Assembly: GCF_000761445.1 (NCBI RefSeq)
Contig: NZ_KN196470.1
Location: 1,658,823-1,722,822 of the forward strand
Length of the DNA stretch: 64,000 nucleotides
From: Oleiagrimonas soli
GTDB lineage: Bacteria; Pseudomonadota; Gammaproteobacteria; Xanthomonadales; Rhodanobacteraceae
Reading direction: 5' to 3'
The notes below the pieces were generated by a model. That model was given only the letters and a program-made list of their open reading frames with translations. It was not told the DNA's origin and made no database searches. Below are positions 23,218-32,065 of the stretch, one piece after another; position 1 is the stretch's first letter; each line of letters starts with the position of its first letter. The position numbers and the translations under genes are program-made.

Positions 23218-25581
23218 ATGCCGTGTATGCACCGTTTTCGTCGATGCGTCCGTTTCGTGGGCGCCGGGCTGCTGATGGGAGGAATATTGATGACGACCCC
23301 GGGCATGACGTCCACGCCGGGCCAGGCGGCCTGGAAGCAGGTCGATCCGATGATCGGCACGGGAGGCGACGGGCATACCTTCCCTGGCGCCACGGTGCCG
23401 TTCGGCATGATCCAGCTCAGTCCGGACACGGCAATGCCGGACTTCAAGCACGCCTACAAATGGGCGGCGGGCTATCGCTACGACGACACGACCATCCGCG
23501 GTTTCTCGCATACGCACTTTTCCGGCAGCGGCCACTCCGATCTGGGTGACGTGCTGCTGATGCCGATCGGCGGCAAGGTGCGGCTGGATGCCGGCGAGGC
23601 GGGCAAGCCCGGCAGCGGCTACCGCTCGCGCTTCAGCCATGACACCGAGACGGCGCAGGCCGGCTACTACGCCGTGACGCTGCCGGACAATCATGTCCGC
23701 GTCGAACTGACGGCCGGCCAGCGCGTCGGCTGGCATCGCTACACCTTCGACAAGGGCGAACCGGCGCACGTGCTGCTGGACCTGCGCCCGAGCATCTACG
23801 ACTACCCGGGCAAGGTGTCCTGGGCACGGCTGCGCGTGCGCGCCGACGGCACCGTCACCGGCATGCGCGAGACGCGCGGCTGGGCGCCGGGGCGGCAGCT
23901 GTTCTTCGCCATCCGCTTCTCGCACCCGATGACCTCGCACGAGCTGATGAACCGCGAGCAGGATGTCGTCTACAAGGGCTTCAAGGGGCCGGGCGACTCG
24001 CCGGCCGACACCGATGCCGTGGACGGCCGCGCGCTGGAAGGCGTGTTCGACTTCGGCACGCTGGAGCAGCCGCTAATCGTCAAGGTGGCGATCTCCACCG
24101 TCAGCGAGGCCAACGCCATCGCCAATCTGGACGTCGACGGCAAGGGCTGGGACTTCGACGCCCGCCGCGCCGAAGCGCGCAAGGACTGGGAACAGGCGCT
24201 GTCGGCCATCGACGTCGATGCGCCGGCGGCCACGCGCAAGAACTTCTACACCGCGATGTACCACGCGATGATCGCGCCGAATCTGGCGATGGACGTCAAC
24301 GGCCAGTACCGCGGTCCCGACCACGGCATCCATCAGGCCAAGGATTTCACCTTCTACTCGACCTGGTCGCTGTGGGACGTCTACCGCGCGCAGCAGCCGC
24401 TGATGACGCTGATCCAGCCGAACAAGCGCGTGGCGAACTTCGTGCAGTCGCTGGTCGCGGCGCAGGAATCGAGCCCGTTCGGCATCCTGCCGGTGTGGGC
24501 GTACCAGGGGCTGGAGACCTGGTGCATGATCGGCTACCACGCGGTACCGGTGATCGCCGATGCCTACATGAAGGGCATTCGCGGCTTCGACACCAAGGCC
24601 GCGCTGAAAGCGATGGTCGCCAGCGCCACCTACAAGCCGTACGGCGGGCTGGGCTGGTACATGAAGCTCGGCTACGTGCCCATCGACAAGGTGCCGGAAG
24701 CGGCGTCGAAGACGGTCGAGTACGCGTTCGACGACTGGACGATTTCGCGCATGGCCGGAGCGATGGGCGACGAGGCGTTGCAGAAGCGCTTCGCCAAGCG
24801 CGCCGGCTACTGGCGCAACTCGTTCGACCCCAAGACCGGCTTCCTGCGCGCCCGCAAGAGCGACGGCGACTTCCGCACGCCGTTCGATCCGGCGGCGGCC
24901 GGCTACGGCAGCGACTACACCGAAGGCAACGCCTGGCAGTACTCGTGGTACGAGCCGCAGGACATCGGCGGCCTGATCTCGGTGCTTGGCGGCGACGACA
25001 AGCTGATCGCCAAGCTCGACCACGTGTTCGAGGCCAAGGTCGATCCGAAGGAGTTCGCGCACGTCGAGGACATCTCCGGCCTGATCGGCTACTACGCGCA
25101 CGGCAACGAGCCCAGCCATCACATCGCCTACCTGTACGACTACGCCGGCGCGCCGTGGAAGACGCAGCAGCGACTCAAGCAGATCATGGACACCCAGTAC
25201 GCGCCGACGCCGACCGGCCTGGCCGGCAACGACGACCTGGGGCAGATGTCGGCCTGGTACCTCTTCACCGCGATGGGCTTCTATCCGGTGGCGCCGGCCA
25301 GCAACCAGTACGTGATCGGGCGGCCGTTCGTGGACAAGGCCGTCTTGCACCTGCCCAACGGCAAGACCTTCACCATCGTCGCCCGGCATCTGGACGACGC
25401 GCATCCGTACGTCGGCAAGGTGCTGCTCGACGGCAAGCCGCTCGAACGCAGCTACATCGAACACGGACAGATTCTTGCCGGCGGCACGTTGACCTTCGAG
25501 ATGCAGGCGAAGCCGAATACGCAGTGGGCGACATCCGACGCCGCGCGTCCGTATTCGATGACACCGTATCCGTCGCGCTAG
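23218..25581 (+). CDS. Exported GH92 alpha-mannosidase (canonical, GNEPSH type)
   Basis: 787 residues. Signal peptide at the N-terminus (hydrophobic VRFVGAGLLMGGILM, cleavage near GQA-A). GH92 beta domain with DPMIGTGGDGHTFPGATVPF and GFSHTHFSGSGHSDLGDVL, then the catalytic (alpha/alpha)6 domain. Catalytic-acid Glu631 is in HGNEPSHHIAYLYDYAG and the base region is GNDDLGQMSAWYLF with Asp672/Asp673. This is the textbook GH92 motif set seen in characterised alpha-1,2/alpha-1,3-mannosidases of Bacteroides. Compared with the gene at 10781 it lacks the extra N- and C-terminal beta domains. AAAGGGG precedes the ATG. It is divergent from lacI, with operator copy 3 immediately upstream. Confidence 0.95.
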   Translation: MPCMHRFRRCVRFVGAGLLMGGILMTTPGMTSTPGQAAWKQVDPMIGTGGDGHTFPGATVPFGMIQLSPDTAMPDFKHAYKWAAGYRYDDTTIRGFSHTHFSGSGHSDLGDVLLMPIGGKVRLDAGEAGKPGSGYRSRFSHDTETAQAGYYAVTLPDNHVRVELTAGQRVGWHRYTFDKGEPAHVLLDLRPSIYDYPGKVSWARLRVRADGTVTGMRETRGWAPGRQLFFAIRFSHPMTSHELMNREQDVVYKGFKGPGDSPADTDAVDGRALEGVFDFGTLEQPLIVKVAISTVSEANAIANLDVDGKGWDFDARRAEARKDWEQALSAIDVDAPAATRKNFYTAMYHAMIAPNLAMDVNGQYRGPDHGIHQAKDFTFYSTWSLWDVYRAQQPLMTLIQPNKRVANFVQSLVAAQESSPFGILPVWAYQGLETWCMIGYHAVPVIADAYMKGIRGFDTKAALKAMVASATYKPYGGLGWYMKLGYVPIDKVPEAASKTVEYAFDDWTISRMAGAMGDEALQKRFAKRAGYWRNSFDPKTGFLRARKSDGDFRTPFDPAAAGYGSDYTEGNAWQYSWYEPQDIGGLISVLGGDDKLIAKLDHVFEAKVDPKEFAHVEDISGLIGYYAHGNEPSHHIAYLYDYAGAPWKTQQRLKQIMDTQYAPTPTGLAGNDDLGQMSAWYLFTAMGFYPVAPASNQYVIGRPFVDKAVLHLPNGKTFTIVARHLDDAHPYVGKVLLDGKPLERSYIEHGQILAGGTLTFEMQAKPNTQWATSDAARPYSMTPYPSR

Positions 25582-25644
25582 CCGGCGTTTTACGCATGAA
25601 AATGAGGCACGGCCGGGATGTACCGGCCGGTTGCGTGGAAGACT

Positions 25645-25675
25645 CGGGGTCCCGGCTTTCGCCGGGATGACGGCC
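25645..25675. repeat. REP-like palindromic element (left copy)
   Basis: CCCGGC-TTTC-GCCGGG hairpin (25651-25666) followed by ATGACG. This matches the common interspersed form of a G/C hairpin next to GTCAT/ATGAC. It lies downstream of GH92 gene 3 and may also act as a transcript 3' end. Confidence 0.6.
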
Positions 25676-25830
25676 GAGGGTGTGCGTGGTGCGCAGGCGA
25701 AACGTGCTGGTCGGCGAAAGATGACGGAAGTGGATGCGTGGTACGCAGGCGGAATATGCAGGTTCGCGGAACAAGCGAATCTCGGGCGCCGGGAAACATG
25801 GTTCGCACCATGTGCATTAGGGCCCAAGAC

Positions 25831-25940
25831 ATCAGGCAACAGGCAGCAGGTAACAGGCAGCAGGTAACAGGTAACAGGTAACAGGTAACAGGTAACAGGT
25901 AACAGGCAGCAAGGCAGCAAGGCAGCAAGGCAGCAAGGCA
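25831..25940. repeat. Compound tandem repeat: heptamer GTAACAG and octamer GCAGCAAG
   Basis: Six uninterrupted copies of GTAACAG (25864-25905) run directly into four copies of GCAGCAAG (25906-25937). Degenerate CAGGCAACAG/CAGGTAACAG units precede them from 25833. The array is a candidate slippage-variable locus (VNTR). It is not in a gene. Confidence 0.9.
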
Positions 25941-25950
25941 CGACACAGCG

Positions 25951-26010
25951 CGTCATTTCCCCTCTCCGTCATGCCTGCGGAAGCAGGCACCCAGCGCCTT
26001 TCGTGACGCC
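25951..26010. repeat. REP-like palindromic element (right copy, opposite orientation)
   Basis: CGTCAT tract followed by GCCTGC-GGAA-GCAGGC hairpin (25973-25988) and CACCCAGCGCC. This resembles the widespread CGTCATnCC(hairpin)nnCCAGCG interspersed element. Together with the left copy it brackets the tandem array. Confidence 0.55.
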
Positions 26011-26158
26011 CGGCATGCGTCGAAGACACGACCGGCGGCATGCACGCACAGAATCCTGTCGCCATCGGACGACACAGCGATGCGACCGAAGACGACTGCG
26101 ACAGCCCGCCGTCGCGCCGCTATCCTTTACCCATCGTTCGTCATCCGGATCGACCCTC

Positions 26159-26407
26159 ATGAGCAATACGCCCCTGGCGCGCCTGCGCTGGCGCTGCCGC
26201 CGCGGCACCAAGGAACTGGACGCGCTGTACGGCTGGTGGCTGGAAAACCGCTATCCCGACGCCGATGCCGACACGCAGCAGGCGTTCGAGGAACTGCTCG
26301 ACGTGCAGGACCCGGATTTGTGGGACTGGACCATCGGCCGCGGTGAAGCGCCGCGGGCGGACTGGCGGGCCATCATCGATGTCATCCGCGCCCAGCATCG
26401 GCTTTGA
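26159..26407 (+). CDS. sdhE: SdhE-family FAD assembly factor (succinate dehydrogenase flavinylation)
   Basis: 82-residue all-helical protein of the SdhE/YgfY/Sdh5 family that binds SdhA (and FrdA) and promotes covalent attachment of FAD. RLRWRCRRGTKELDALYGWW contains the functionally essential RRG-x-E-L-D motif. FEELLDVQDPDLWDWTIGR is the second conserved segment. It overlaps ygfX by 29 bases, the usual sdhE-ygfX pairing of gammaproteobacteria. The sdhCDAB operon it serves lies 15.5 kb to the left, beyond the mannose locus. The ribosome site is weak. Confidence 0.93.
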   Translation: MSNTPLARLRWRCRRGTKELDALYGWWLENRYPDADADTQQAFEELLDVQDPDLWDWTIGRGEAPRADWRAIIDVIRAQHRL

Positions 26408-26801
26408 CTACCGGCCATCGCGCTGGCCCGTGCGCGCGATGGCCGCACTGAGCCTGCTTTCGGTGGTAGCGGTGCTGGACAGCGGCGCCATGTGGTGGCT
26501 GCGCCTTGTGCTGACGATGCTGATCGCGGTTTATTCGGCGCGCGCATGCCTCGAAGTGATGCGCCCGATGGTGCGTCGCGTGCAGTGGCGCGCCGACGGC
26601 GGTTGGCGGCTGGCGCTGGCTGACGACAGCGACGTGGAAGCGCGCCTGCTCGGCATGCGTGTGCTGGGCGGCTCGCTGGTGCTCCGACTCGGCTGGGCGT
26701 CGCGTCGTCGGCAGGCGCTTTTGCTGCTGCCGGACAACCTGGATGCCGACACGCGTCGGCGATTGCGGATACGTCTGTCCGCTGAATCCGACAAACATTG
26801 A
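26379..26801 (+). CDS. ygfX: YgfX-like membrane protein, partner of SdhE
   Basis: 140 residues with two closely spaced hydrophobic helices near the N-terminus (MAALSLLSVVAVL and WWLRLVLTMLIAVYSARACL), followed by a soluble domain (WRADGGWRLALADDSDVEAR, LLLPDNLDADTRRRLRIRL). This layout and its position overlapping sdhE match YgfX (CptA). YgfX was described in E. coli as the toxin of the YgfYX pair and as an inner-membrane protein affecting cytoskeletal proteins; its role outside E. coli is unclear. The ATG used lies inside the sdhE reading frame. Sequence similarity in this family is low, so context carries much of the call. Confidence 0.78.
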   Translation: MSSAPSIGFDYRPSRWPVRAMAALSLLSVVAVLDSGAMWWLRLVLTMLIAVYSARACLEVMRPMVRRVQWRADGGWRLALADDSDVEARLLGMRVLGGSLVLRLGWASRRRQALLLLPDNLDADTRRRLRIRLSAESDKH

Positions 26802-26897
26802 CGCGCTCGCCGGCTTGCCGCCGGTTGCCGCTTTCGGGCACTCTGCCGAATCTTCGCGGTCTGATCGAACTCGCCGCGCACCTATTCCTGGATACCC

Positions 26898-28139
26898 ATG
26901 TTCCGACCGCTGTCCCTGTTCATCGGCCTGCGCTACAGCCGCGCCAAACGCCGCAATCATTTCATCTCCTTCATCTCCGGCGTGTCGATCATCGGTCTGA
27001 CGCTGAGCGTGACCGCGCTGATCACGGTGATGTCGGTGATGAACGGTTTCGATTATCAGCTGCGCGCGCGCATTCTCGGCGCCGTGTCGCAGGCCACGAT
27101 TTCCGGCGTCGGCAGCAGCATCCAGGACTGGCCGCATGCGTTGAAGATCGCCAAGGCCGATCCGCGCGTGAAGGGCGCCGCCCCCTACGTCGAGCAGCAG
27201 GCGCTGGTGCAGGGCGCCGGTTCCAGCGGCGCCATCGTGCGCGGCATCGTGCCCTCGCTGGAACCGCAGGTGTCCGACTTCAACAAGCACATGCGCGATG
27301 GCTCGCTGGACACGCTGCAGCCGGGCAAGTGGAACATCGTGATCGGCGACGAACTGGCGATGATGCTGGGCGTGACGGTGGGCGACAAGGTGATCGTCTT
27401 CGCGCCGCGCTACCGCGGCGGTCCGATGGGCGCGATGCCGACGCTGCGCGCGTTCCGCGTCAGCGGCATCTTCGCGCTGGGCATGCAGCAGTACGACTCC
27501 GGTCTCGCGCTGATGAACATGCAGGACGCGGAGAAACTGTACGGCTTGAGCGGGCCGACCGGCATCCGTCTGCATCTGGACAATCTGTTCCATGCCGGCG
27601 CCGTGGCGCGACACCTCAGCGACGAGTTCGGCGGCGTCTATCGCGTCGAAACCTGGATGCAGACCAACGCGAACCTGTTCAAGGCCATCGCGATGGAAAA
27701 GAAGGTGATGTTCCTGATCCTGTCGCTGATCGTGCTGGTGGCGGTGATCAACCTGGTGTCGATGCTGGTGATGCTGGTGACCGACAAGCAGTCCGACATC
27801 GCCATCCTGCGCACGCTGGGCATCACGCCGCGCACGGTAATGGGCGTGTTCATGGTGCAGGGACTGTTCGTCGGCGTGATGGGCATTCTGGTTGGCGTGG
27901 TCTGCGGCGTCACCCTGTCGCTGAATCTGCCGGCCATCGCCGAATGGATCGAGCACACCTTCCACGTGCAGTTCCTGGCGCCGGACGTGTACTACATCAG
28001 CGAGTTGCCGAGCCGGCTGCAGTGGAGCGACGTCGGTTGGGTCGCCGGCATTGCCTTCGTGCTGTCGCTGTTGGCGACCCTGTATCCGGCGTGGCGCGCG
28101 TCGCGCACGCAACCGGCGCAGGCGCTGCGCTATGAATGA
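26898..28139 (+). CDS. lolC: Lipoprotein-releasing ABC transporter permease, LolC/LolE family
   Basis: Inner-membrane subunit that extracts outer-membrane lipoproteins for hand-over to LolA. 413 residues with MacB/LolC topology: helix 1 ([20 protein letters not shown]), a large periplasmic domain (about residues 50-265), and three C-terminal helices ([60 protein letters not shown]). The [20 protein letters not shown] coupling helix is typical. No second permease gene follows, only lolD, so this may be a LolF-like homodimeric permease or a LolE gene may lie elsewhere. The stop overlaps a possible lolD ATG. Confidence 0.94.
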   Translation: MFRPLSLFIGLRYSRAKRRNHFISFISGVSIIGLTLSVTALITVMSVMNGFDYQLRARILGAVSQATISGVGSSIQDWPHALKIAKADPRVKGAAPYVEQQALVQGAGSSGAIVRGIVPSLEPQVSDFNKHMRDGSLDTLQPGKWNIVIGDELAMMLGVTVGDKVIVFAPRYRGGPMGAMPTLRAFRVSGIFALGMQQYDSGLALMNMQDAEKLYGLSGPTGIRLHLDNLFHAGAVARHLSDEFGGVYRVETWMQTNANLFKAIAMEKKVMFLILSLIVLVAVINLVSMLVMLVTDKQSDIAILRTLGITPRTVMGVFMVQGLFVGVMGILVGVVCGVTLSLNLPAIAEWIEHTFHVQFLAPDVYYISELPSRLQWSDVGWVAGIAFVLSLLATLYPAWRASRTQPAQALRYE

Positions 28140-28152
28140 GCAGGAGACGACG

Positions 28153-28869
28153 ATGACGACGCCCCAGGCGGATACGCACAAGATCGTGGTCGCGGCCCGG
28201 CACGTGGCCAAGACCTACAAGGAAGGCACACTGCGCGCCGACGTGCTCGAGGACGTGACGTTTGAAGTCCGTCGCGGCGAGACGCTGGCCATCGTCGGCG
28301 CGTCCGGCGCGGGCAAGAGCACCTTGCTGCACATCGTCGGCGGACTGGACACGCTCACGCGCGGCGAGGTCGAGATCGACGGTCATCTGATGTCCACGCT
28401 GTCGGATGCGCAGCGCGGCCATCTGCGCAACCGCTCGCTGGGCTTCATCTACCAGTTCCATCATCTGCTGCCCGAATTCACGGCGCTGGAAAACGTGTGC
28501 ATGCCGTTGCTGGTGCGCGACACGCCGATCGACGAAGCCCGCGAACGGGCCAGCTACCTGCTGGATCGTGTCGGGCTGGCGCAGCGGATGGAACACAAGC
28601 CGGGCGAACTGTCCGGCGGCGAACGCCAGCGCTGTGCCGTGGCGCGCGCGCTGGTCACCAAGCCGGCGTGCATTCTCGGCGACGAGCCGACCGGCAACCT
28701 CGACGAGCACAACGCGGCCCAGGTCTACGACCTGATGCTGGAACTCAATCGCGAGATCGGCACCAGTTTCGTGCTGGTGACCCACGACCGTCGTCTGGCG
28801 GCACGCATGGACCGGGTACTGGAGCTGTCCGGCGGTCGCATGCACGCCCTGACGAACCAGGCCGCCTGA
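28153..28869 (+). CDS. lolD: Lipoprotein-releasing ABC transporter ATP-binding protein
   Basis: ATPase of the Lol export complex, 238 residues. Walker A is GASGAGKST, the Q-loop region [19 protein letters not shown], the signature LSGGERQR, and Walker [14 protein letters not shown] with the switch His in LVTHDRRLA. The Q-loop FHHLLPEF segment is the LolD-specific variant that contacts LolC/E. The chosen ATG has AGGAG 6 bases upstream. An in-frame ATG at 28132 overlapping the lolC stop would add 7 residues and is an acceptable alternative. Confidence 0.95.
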   Translation: MTTPQADTHKIVVAARHVAKTYKEGTLRADVLEDVTFEVRRGETLAIVGASGAGKSTLLHIVGGLDTLTRGEVEIDGHLMSTLSDAQRGHLRNRSLGFIYQFHHLLPEFTALENVCMPLLVRDTPIDEARERASYLLDRVGLAQRMEHKPGELSGGERQRCAVARALVTKPACILGDEPTGNLDEHNAAQVYDLMLELNREIGTSFVLVTHDRRLAARMDRVLELSGGRMHALTNQAA

Positions 28870-28934
28870 TCCGCAGACATTCGATGCGCTGAGCGGAGCA
28901 GGACGCGCCGCGCGCAGACGCCCAGGGAGGGGCG

Positions 28935-31283
28935 ATGCATGTCCGACGCGACATTCTGACACCGTGCGCGCGTGCGCTGGCCGCGCTTCCGTTGGCGTGG
29001 GGTCTCCTGTTCGGTACGACGCTCGTGGCGTGTATGTCTGCGCTGCCGCCGGTGTGGTGTCTGCTCGGACTCGCCATCGCGGCCGGCTTCGTGTTGTGGC
29101 GATGGCCGGCGTGTCGCGGTCCTTGCTGGATCGTGCTGGCCTTCGTCTATGGCGCGTGGCGGGCCGGCCATGTCCTGCAACAACGTCTGCCGAGCCGGCT
29201 CGAACGCCAGGACTTCGAGGTCGTCGGTGTGGTCGAGGGTCTACCGCAGGTGCGCGCCGACGCGGACCGCTTTGTGCTGCAGGTCGAAAAGGCGCGACTG
29301 CACGGTGCACCGGTCGCGCTGCACGGACGATTGCGTCTGGCGTGGTACCGCGCCCCTGCGACTGCCGCGCAGCCTTGCTTGCGCTGGCGGCTTCGCGTGC
29401 GACTGCGGCGGCCGCGGGGTTTCATCGATCCGGGCGCCTTCGACGGCGAGCGTCAGGCGTTGCTGGCGCGCATCGCCGCCGTGGGCTACGTGCGGGCCGG
29501 TGGGCCGAATCGCGCGATCGGTCGTCGTGCTCTTTGCATCGACGGGTTGCGAGCGCGTTTCGCACAGGCCATCGACGCGGCCGTCGGTCCGCAGCGAGGT
29601 GCGCGACTGTTGCGTGCGCTGGGTGTCGGCGACAAGCGTGCGCTGAAGGATCGCGACTGGCGTATCGCGCGCGCGAATGGCGTGTCGCATCTGCTGGCGA
29701 TCTCCGGTTTCCACATCGGGGTCGCGGCCCTGCTGGGCGCGGCGCTGGTGCAGGGACTCTGGCGGCTGTGGCCCGCGCTGGGCCGACGATGTCCGCGCCC
29801 CGTCGCGGCGGCTGCGGTGGCGATGGTGCTGGCCGCGATCTACGCCGCGCTGGCCGGCCTGGGGCTGCCGACGCAGCGTGCGCTGGTGATGATCGTGGTG
29901 CTGGCGGCAGCGCGCGCCAGTCGTCGCTACGTGCATCCGTTGCAGGCGTGGTCATTGGCGCTGGCGGCGGTGCTGCTGTTCGACCCGCTGTCGGTGCTCT
30001 CGGCGGGATTCTGGCTGTCCTTCGCCGCCGTGGCGCTGCTGCTTTCCGTGCTCGATCGCCGCCGCACGCGGGGACTTCGCGGTTGGCTGCACAGCACGGG
30101 CCGGGCGCAGGTGCTGATGACCGTCGCCTTGCTGCCGCTGACAGCCTGGTTCTTCGGGCAGGGCGCGCCGTGGGGATTGCTGGCGAATCTGTTCGCGATT
30201 CCGGTGGTCAGTGCGCTGGCGGTGCCGTTGACGCTGGCCGGCATGGCGCTGTGGCCCGTATCGCCGCCGGCTGCGGGATTTCTGTGGCGGGTGGCCTCCA
30301 TGGTCATGCGGCGTCTGTGGGGCGTGCTCGCCGCGATGGCGCAATGGCCGGGCGCGCACTGGTACCTGCCGGCGGTCTCGGCCGGCGCGCTGGCGCTGGC
30401 CTGTATCGGCGCGTTGTGGCTGTTCGCCCCGCGCGGCGTGCCCGGACGCTGGCTGGGTCTGGCGCTGTGGCTGCCGCTGGCTTGGCCCGCCTTGCACGCG
30501 CCCGCGGACGGTGCATTCCGCGCCACGGTGCTGGATGTGGGGCAGGGACTGTCGGTGCTGGTGCGCACCCGGCATCATCTGCTGGTTTACGACACCGGTG
30601 CGCGCTATCCCTCGGGTTTCAACTTCGGTGATGCGGCGGTGCTGCCGGCCATCCGCGCCGATGGCGCCGGGCCGGTCGACCGTGTCGTCATCAGTCACGG
30701 CGACAACGACCATGCCGGCGGTGCGCGCGCCGTGGTGCGGGCGTTTCCGCATGCGCGTCGTCTCAGCGGCGAGCCGGATCGCATGCCGGTGCCGATGCCG
30801 GCATGCCAAGCCGGCCAGCGCTGGCACTGGGATGGCGTGCGCATGCGTGTACTGAGTCCGCCCGCGCGATTGCGGCCGTTGCTGTTGCATGGCAATGATC
30901 GCTCCTGCGTGCTGCTGATCGAGGGGCGCGGCGGGCGGCTGCTGCTGACGGGCGACATCACGCGCCGCATGGAACCGCTGGTGGCGCGGCAGATCGACAA
31001 GGGGGCGCCGCTGGTGCTGGTGGTGCCGCATCACGGCAGCAATACCTCGTCGTCCGCGGCCTTCCTTGCCGCGCTGCGGCCACAGCTGGCCGTGGTCTCG
31101 GCCGGCTGGCTGAACCGCTTCGGTCATCCGCGGCCCAAGGTCCTGGCGCGCTACCGGAAGGCCGGCGTACCGGTCCTGAACACGGCGCGCAGCGGCGCCG
31201 TGGTGTTGCGGTTTCCCGCAGCGGGGACGCCCACGGTCACGCATCGCTGGCGTCTGGACCGTCACCCGTACTGGCGCGAATAG
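28935..31283 (+). CDS. comEC: ComEC/Rec2-family DNA-uptake channel protein
   Basis: Inner-membrane channel for import of single-stranded DNA in natural transformation, 782 residues. An N-terminal pair of hydrophobic helices and an OB-like domain (QDFEVVGVVEGLPQVRADAD) are followed by the Competence domain with GVSHLLAISGFHIGVAALLG and many helices (about 225-510). The C-terminal metallo-beta-lactamase-like domain shows LDVGQGLSVLVRT, DTGARYPSGFNFG and the metal motif SHGDNDHAGG, then HHGSNTSSS. All domains are complete, so a functional protein is plausible. GGGAGGGG precedes the ATG. Confidence 0.95.
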   Translation: MHVRRDILTPCARALAALPLAWGLLFGTTLVACMSALPPVWCLLGLAIAAGFVLWRWPACRGPCWIVLAFVYGAWRAGHVLQQRLPSRLERQDFEVVGVVEGLPQVRADADRFVLQVEKARLHGAPVALHGRLRLAWYRAPATAAQPCLRWRLRVRLRRPRGFIDPGAFDGERQALLARIAAVGYVRAGGPNRAIGRRALCIDGLRARFAQAIDAAVGPQRGARLLRALGVGDKRALKDRDWRIARANGVSHLLAISGFHIGVAALLGAALVQGLWRLWPALGRRCPRPVAAAAVAMVLAAIYAALAGLGLPTQRALVMIVVLAAARASRRYVHPLQAWSLALAAVLLFDPLSVLSAGFWLSFAAVALLLSVLDRRRTRGLRGWLHSTGRAQVLMTVALLPLTAWFFGQGAPWGLLANLFAIPVVSALAVPLTLAGMALWPVSPPAAGFLWRVASMVMRRLWGVLAAMAQWPGAHWYLPAVSAGALALACIGALWLFAPRGVPGRWLGLALWLPLAWPALHAPADGAFRATVLDVGQGLSVLVRTRHHLLVYDTGARYPSGFNFGDAAVLPAIRADGAGPVDRVVISHGDNDHAGGARAVVRAFPHARRLSGEPDRMPVPMPACQAGQRWHWDGVRMRVLSPPARLRPLLLHGNDRSCVLLIEGRGGRLLLTGDITRRMEPLVARQIDKGAPLVLVVPHHGSNTSSSAAFLAALRPQLAVVSAGWLNRFGHPRPKVLARYRKAGVPVLNTARSGAVVLRFPAAGTPTVTHRWRLDRHPYWRE

Positions 31284-31375
31284 GCGTTGCGAAAGCGATG
31301 AACCGGTTCACAGGGCCGGGGCGTGTCGCTGTTATGATGCGCGATCATCGACTTTCGTGTCTGGAGATCGACCCC

Positions 31376-32056
31376 GTGCTCGATATTGTCATGGCCGGCG
31401 GCTGGGGGATGCTGCCCATCCTGGTGTGTTCGGCGATCGCCCTGGCGATCATCCTGGAACGTTTCTGGAGCCTGCGCCGCAGCACGGTGATGCCGCCGGG
31501 GCTTGGCGACGAGGTGCGCAAGTGGGCGCAGTCGCGTTCGCTGGACGCCACTCACCTGCGCAGCCTGGCCGAAAATTCGCCCCTGGGCGAGTTGCTGGCG
31601 GCCGCGCTGGCGGTGCGCAACCGTTCGCGCGACGAGATCAAGGAGCGCCTGGAAGACACCGGCCGCCACGTCGCGCATCGCATGGAGCGGTTCCTCAACA
31701 CGCTCGGCACCATTGCCCTGATCGGTCCGCTGCTGGGTCTGCTGGGCACCGTGATCGGCCTGATCCGCATGTTCCTGGCGGTGATGGTCAGTGGCGTGGG
31801 CGATCCGATGAAGATGGCCGGCGGCATCGGCGAAGCGCTGATCTGCACGGCTTCCGGCCTGATCGTGGCGATTCCCGCCTACATCCTGCATCGCTATTTC
31901 CGTGGCCGCGTGACTGGTTACTGCATGGACATGGAGCGCGAGGCGACGGCGCTGCTGGACACCCTGTCCACGCCGCCGCGCCCCGCTGCCGGTGCGCCTC
32001 GCGCCGCCGCCGCCGCTCCGACGGCCACGCCGCGCCCCGCGCGCGCTACGCGCTGA
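31376..32056 (+). CDS. exbB: ExbB/TolQ-family proton channel subunit
   Basis: MotA/TolQ/ExbB-type protein of 226 residues with three helices: one near the N-terminus (GMLPILVCSAIALAIILERF) and two late (LNTLGTIALIGPLLGLLGTV, EALICTASGLIVAIPAYILH). The C-terminal tail is Ala/Pro-rich and probably disordered. The GTG start with GGAG 8 bases upstream fits best; the open frame extends further up without a ribosome site. The gene heads an exbB-exbD-msbA-lpxK cluster, an order common in Xanthomonadales; whether it energises TonB or another envelope machine is not known from sequence. TATGAT at 31333-31338 is a possible -10. Confidence 0.9.
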   Translation: MLDIVMAGGWGMLPILVCSAIALAIILERFWSLRRSTVMPPGLGDEVRKWAQSRSLDATHLRSLAENSPLGELLAAALAVRNRSRDEIKERLEDTGRHVAHRMERFLNTLGTIALIGPLLGLLGTVIGLIRMFLAVMVSGVGDPMKMAGGIGEALICTASGLIVAIPAYILHRYFRGRVTGYCMDMEREATALLDTLSTPPRPAAGAPRAAAAAPTATPRPARATR

Positions 32057-32065
32057 GGCCTCGTC

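Larger units (their letters stand above)
25582..26158. other. Repeat-rich intergenic region, no gene seen
   Basis: About 577 bases between GH92 gene 3 and sdhE. It holds two REP-like hairpins facing each other (near 25645-25675 and 25951-26010) and a tandem array between them. Open frames through it consist of repeat translation and lack gene features. The sdhE promoter must lie near the right end; TATCCT at 26121-26126 is a possible -10 but has no convincing -35. Confidence 0.7.

Noticed and set aside
25831-25940. Possible CRISPR array
   Set aside because: Units of 7 and 8 bases are contiguous with no spacers, and no cas genes are present.
25618-25957. Small frames across the intergenic repeats
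   Set aside because: They translate the tandem array and REP hairpins, differ in every frame, and lack ribosome sites.
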